Shown: piece by piece, positions 61,604 through 64,000 of the stretch
How positions within the stretch are numbered: the stretch's first letter is position 1
Layout: every line of letters starts with the position of its first letter
NCBI RefSeq assembly: GCF_003841485.1
Contig: NZ_REFY01000005.1
Span: 186,001-250,000 of the forward strand
Source of the DNA: Natrarchaeobius halalkaliphilus
GTDB lineage: Archaea; Halobacteriota; Halobacteria; Halobacteriales; Natrialbaceae
Length of the DNA stretch: 64,000 nt
Direction of reading: 5' to 3'
Made by a program: the position numbers and the translations under genes
Notes under the pieces: model-generated
Told to the model about the DNA's origin: nothing
Database searches by the model: none
What the model saw: the letters and a program-made list of their open reading frames with translations, nothing else

Positions 61604-62192
61604 GATGTCCAACGAACACCACACGGCGTCGGTGTCGTCGACCATCAGGTGATCGAGAGTGACCGAAACGAAAATACACCGTACGATCACGAGCGAAGAA
61701 TCGTCGATCGTGATCAATCAACCAATCAAACGGTACGGGCGCTGACCATGTCGAGGCATGCCGAACTGGGTACCCACGTTTCACATCGCACTTCGCTCTG
61801 GACCGTACCGGAGGTGTACGAATGGTTCGACGAACGAGAAGGGAAAGTGACGGCAGGCCTTCTTCCATCCCAAATAGACAATATCCCGATATAACTACTA
61901 ATATAAATTTCTTCTGCTACAATGTAAGTGGATGGAAATCTTCGAAAGGTCATCGGTTATCGGTGGTATTCAACGGCCAAACCGGTTCCTGACGGTGTTG
62001 GCAGAAACGTGGATTGCGACTCGGATTTCTCGAAGAGATAGGTTACAATCCGATACACATGAAAATAGCACACGAGACGGGATATTCTACTGCTCTGCTG
62101 GAAGTGTCGAAAAGGTGAATCTATTTCTCCCTCGGAAAATATATCATATTTTTCTTATTATTATTTAAATGGTACTATGGTGTTAGGGCATG
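61604..62192. other. AT-rich intergenic region with one possible leaderless small gene
   Basis: 589 bp. The right half is much more AT-rich. A frame at 61932-62168 (78 residues, MEIFERSSVIGGIQRPNRF) has a TATA-like AATATAAATT about 26-34 bp upstream and ends near a T-rich stretch (TTTTTCTTATTATTATTTAA) that could terminate transcripts. It has no recognisable homology and non-haloarchaeal composition, so it is not called as a gene. A frame at 61649-61894 is also unconvincing. Confidence 0.4.
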
Positions 62193-63302
62193 TCACGGAG
62201 TGTTCCAGGTCGTCCGTCCAGTATCGTCGGAAAACTCATCACGTGCTTCGGCAACCAACGAGAGGAGTTCGAACGCGATTCCAGCGGCGAGACAACCGGA
62301 CTTACCGGTATCATCGTATGGTGGGCTGAGCTCGACGAGATCCGCACCGACGATGTTCGTTCCCCGGATACCGCGGAGGAAGTCCCGAACTTCCCGCCCC
62401 GTTAGTCCGAACGGTTCCGGAAGCGTGGTTCCGGGCATGACGCCACAGTCGAATACGTCCGTGTCGACCGTGACGTAACACGGACCGTCACCGACGACGC
62501 GACGCGCCTCTTCAGCGATCGCCTGGGGACCCGCATCCTGAAACTCCGTGGCTTCGACGACTCGCATTCCAGTCTCGTGAGAGAAATCGTTGCTGAGAAG
62601 AACCCGACCGCGAACACCGATCTGGATCGTTCGTTCGGGATCGATCACGCCCTCGGTTACCGCGTTAGTGACGAGGTTCGCATCGGTGACGCCGGCACCG
62701 TGATACTCGCCGGCTCGAGTGTCGGGGTGTGCGTCCAGGTGAATCAAACCAAGCGGTTCGTCCCTGCCGAGGGCGCGCAGAATCGGATACGTTATCGTGT
62801 GCTCCCCCCCGACAGTCAGCGGTGTGACGTCGGCATCGTCGAACTCCACGTACCGTTCGTACAGTTCCTCGACGTTCGCGCTCAGGTCGTAGGGATCGTC
62901 GGTAAACCGGACGTCGCCCCAGTCGCTGACGCTGCAACGTTCGAACGGGTTGACGCCCGTCTCGGGGTTAGCGGGACCGTGATTCTGCGACCATCGACGG
63001 AGTTCGCGCGGCCCGAGGCGCGAACCCGTTCGCTCGTTCGGCGTGCCGATATCCATCGGCACGCCAACGCAAGCCAGATCGACCGTGGAAAGGTCGCGAT
63101 TGTGAGGGGCTCTGAACATACCGTTCGTCGAGTGATAGTACCAGACCGGATCGTAGCCGGGTGCAGGACCATCGTCGTCTCGATCGATCGAGGCCTCGAT
63201 GTACGCCTGTTCGGTTTCGGGACGGCCATCGAGGTGTTCCTCGGTGGCCAGTGATCGGTACCGCTCGAGTCGTTCGGGGTCGATATCTCGTGAGTGATCC
63301 AT
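62193..63302 (-). CDS. Ureohydrolase (agmatinase/arginase family)
   Basis: 369 residues, a Mn2+ enzyme that cleaves guanidino compounds to urea. Motifs: GGEHTITYP, HLDAHPDTR (His-x-Asp-Ala-His-x-Asp) and VDTDVFDCGVMPGT (usually SxDxDxxDPxxAPGT; Cys replaces the usual Pro). Length and the N-terminal extension of about 60 residues suggest a haloarchaeal agmatinase-like or guanidinobutyrase-like enzyme; the substrate is not set by sequence. Confidence 0.88.
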   Translation of the reverse strand: MDHSRDIDPERLERYRSLATEEHLDGRPETEQAYIEASIDRDDDGPAPGYDPVWYYHSTNGMFRAPHNRDLSTVDLACVGVPMDIGTPNERTGSRLGPRELRRWSQNHGPANPETGVNPFERCSVSDWGDVRFTDDPYDLSANVEELYERYVEFDDADVTPLTVGGEHTITYPILRALGRDEPLGLIHLDAHPDTRAGEYHGAGVTDANLVTNAVTEGVIDPERTIQIGVRGRVLLSNDFSHETGMRVVEATEFQDAGPQAIAEEARRVVGDGPCYVTVDTDVFDCGVMPGTTLPEPFGLTGREVRDFLRGIRGTNIVGADLVELSPPYDDTGKSGCLAAGIAFELLSLVAEARDEFSDDTGRTTWNTP

Positions 63303-63415
63303 GTATTATCGAAAGGGTTCCGAGTGGGTTACCGACGGCATCTCCTCCGTCTGCGGCGTCTACAGTTGGTCCGTGGCAATGCATATAACTGCCGGTCACG
63401 TGCGGTTCCGTCCCA

Positions 63416-64000
63416 TCAGTCGGAGACGCTGACGTCGACGACGACCGGTCCCTCGGTCGTGACCGCCTCATCGAGCGTGGAATCCAGGTCAGCGAGATCC
63501 TGGACGTGTTCGGCCACTGCACCGTGGCTGCGCGCGTTGGCAGCGATTCCGGGCTCCGGTTCGAAGTCCATTCCGACGTACTCGTGATCGTCGATCGAAC
63601 CCCCATATATCGTCGTCATGCCTTCTTTGAGGATGTGATAGCTCCGATTGTTCGGGACGACGACCGTCACGTCAAGACCGTAGCGAACGGCGGTGTAAAT
63701 CGACTGCGGATAGTACCAGAACGAGCCGTCACCGACGAACCCAACGACTGAACGTGAGTCAGGGTGCTCCGACCACGCGACCGCAGCGCCGAGAGACGCC
63801 GGAAGACCGTATCCCAGTCCCCCGTTTTTGTTCGACAGCCACTGCTCGGGCTGGAAGTCGTATCCCTCGATCAGAGGATACTTGCTCGTGTTACTTTCGT
63901 TGACGACGAACGCGTCCGGTGCCGCGTCACGAAGTGAGTCGACGAGACGGGCTTTCGTTACGTCGGCCGTCGCGGACGCATCGGTCCCGTCGGAATCGCC
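63416..64000 (-). CDS. Thiamine-diphosphate-dependent enzyme, benzoylformate decarboxylase-like (5' end beyond the window)
   Basis: The C-terminal 194 codons lie here. The frame runs without stop from 64000 to TGA at 63416. The ThDP motif GDGSFWYYPQS begins near 63760 and closes at VVVPNNRSYHIL, as in benzoylformate decarboxylase. The C terminus has EGPVVVDVSV. Upstream of the motif, NKNGGLGYGLPASLGAAVAW is typical. A second member of the family, more BFD-like than the one at 5866. It ends 113 bp after the agmatinase start region. Confidence 0.88.
   Translation of the reverse strand, partial: GDSDGTDASATADVTKARLVDSLRDAAPDAFVVNESNTSKYPLIEGYDFQPEQWLSNKNGGLGYGLPASLGAAVAWSEHPDSRSVVGFVGDGSFWYYPQSIYTAVRYGLDVTVVVPNNRSYHILKEGMTTIYGGSIDDHEYVGMDFEPEPGIAANARSHGAVAEHVQDLADLDSTLDEAVTTEGPVVVDVSVSD

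Overview
The window is haloarchaeal chromosome or megaplasmid DNA, most likely from a member of Natrialbales-type Halobacteria. The evidence is high GC, very acidic proteins, TATA boxes about 25-33 bp in front of start codons (leaderless transcripts), Tat-type lipoprotein signals followed by Gly/Asn linkers, a rod-determining factor RdfA homologue and an archaeal SMC-like protein. I see no rRNA, tRNA, CRISPR array or intact insertion sequence.

Positions 1-34700 form one large catabolic island for aromatic or other ring carboxylic acids. It holds two UbiD-family decarboxylases, the prenyl-FMN synthase UbiX, and a CTP-type riboflavin kinase fused to a HAD phosphatase, which could feed FMN to UbiX. 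It also has two amidohydrolase-fold enzymes, each translationally coupled to a stand-alone Rieske ferredoxin, an aryl-AMP/CoA ligase, and a single-subunit two-ExxH diiron protein. Further on are a PaaABC phenylacetyl-CoA-type epoxidase with its assembly factors split into separate genes, aldehyde dehydrogenases, short-chain dehydrogenases, a thiamine-diphosphate enzyme, a thioesterase and an enoyl-CoA hydratase. Uptake is served by one TauBC-like ABC transporter with two paralogous binding proteins, an MFS carrier and a sodium:solute symporter. Two near-identical plant-type ferredoxin + GNAT cassettes sit beside the two diiron systems, and no PaaE-type flavin reductase is present.

Positions 35000-47800 are a cell-shape, segregation and transport block: rdfA, a dipeptide-type ABC operon whose tandem ATPase gene carries a frameshift, the SMC-like gene with a CxxC hook, and a ParA operon. 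Directly upstream of parA is an unusually regular 13-bp-period repeat array (about 260 bp), a good centromere candidate. A hybrid histidine kinase and a methyltransferase follow.

Positions 47800-61600 are a redox and sulfur-trafficking region. It contains thioredoxins, shrunken derivatives of thioredoxin reductase and a VKOR-like protein, a TauE/SafE exporter, a DoxX/DoxD protein, two YeeE-like half transporters, a rhodanese-metallo-beta-lactamase protein, TusA and a DsrE-like protein. A near-palindrome TATTGTRYAATA recurs in several of its promoters, including that of a local winged-helix regulator, which suggests a small regulon.

The right end has an agmatinase-family ureohydrolase and the 3' part of a second thiamine-diphosphate enzyme that runs off the window. 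A family of long palindromic intergenic repeats (three clear copies, one degenerate) is scattered through the catabolic island.
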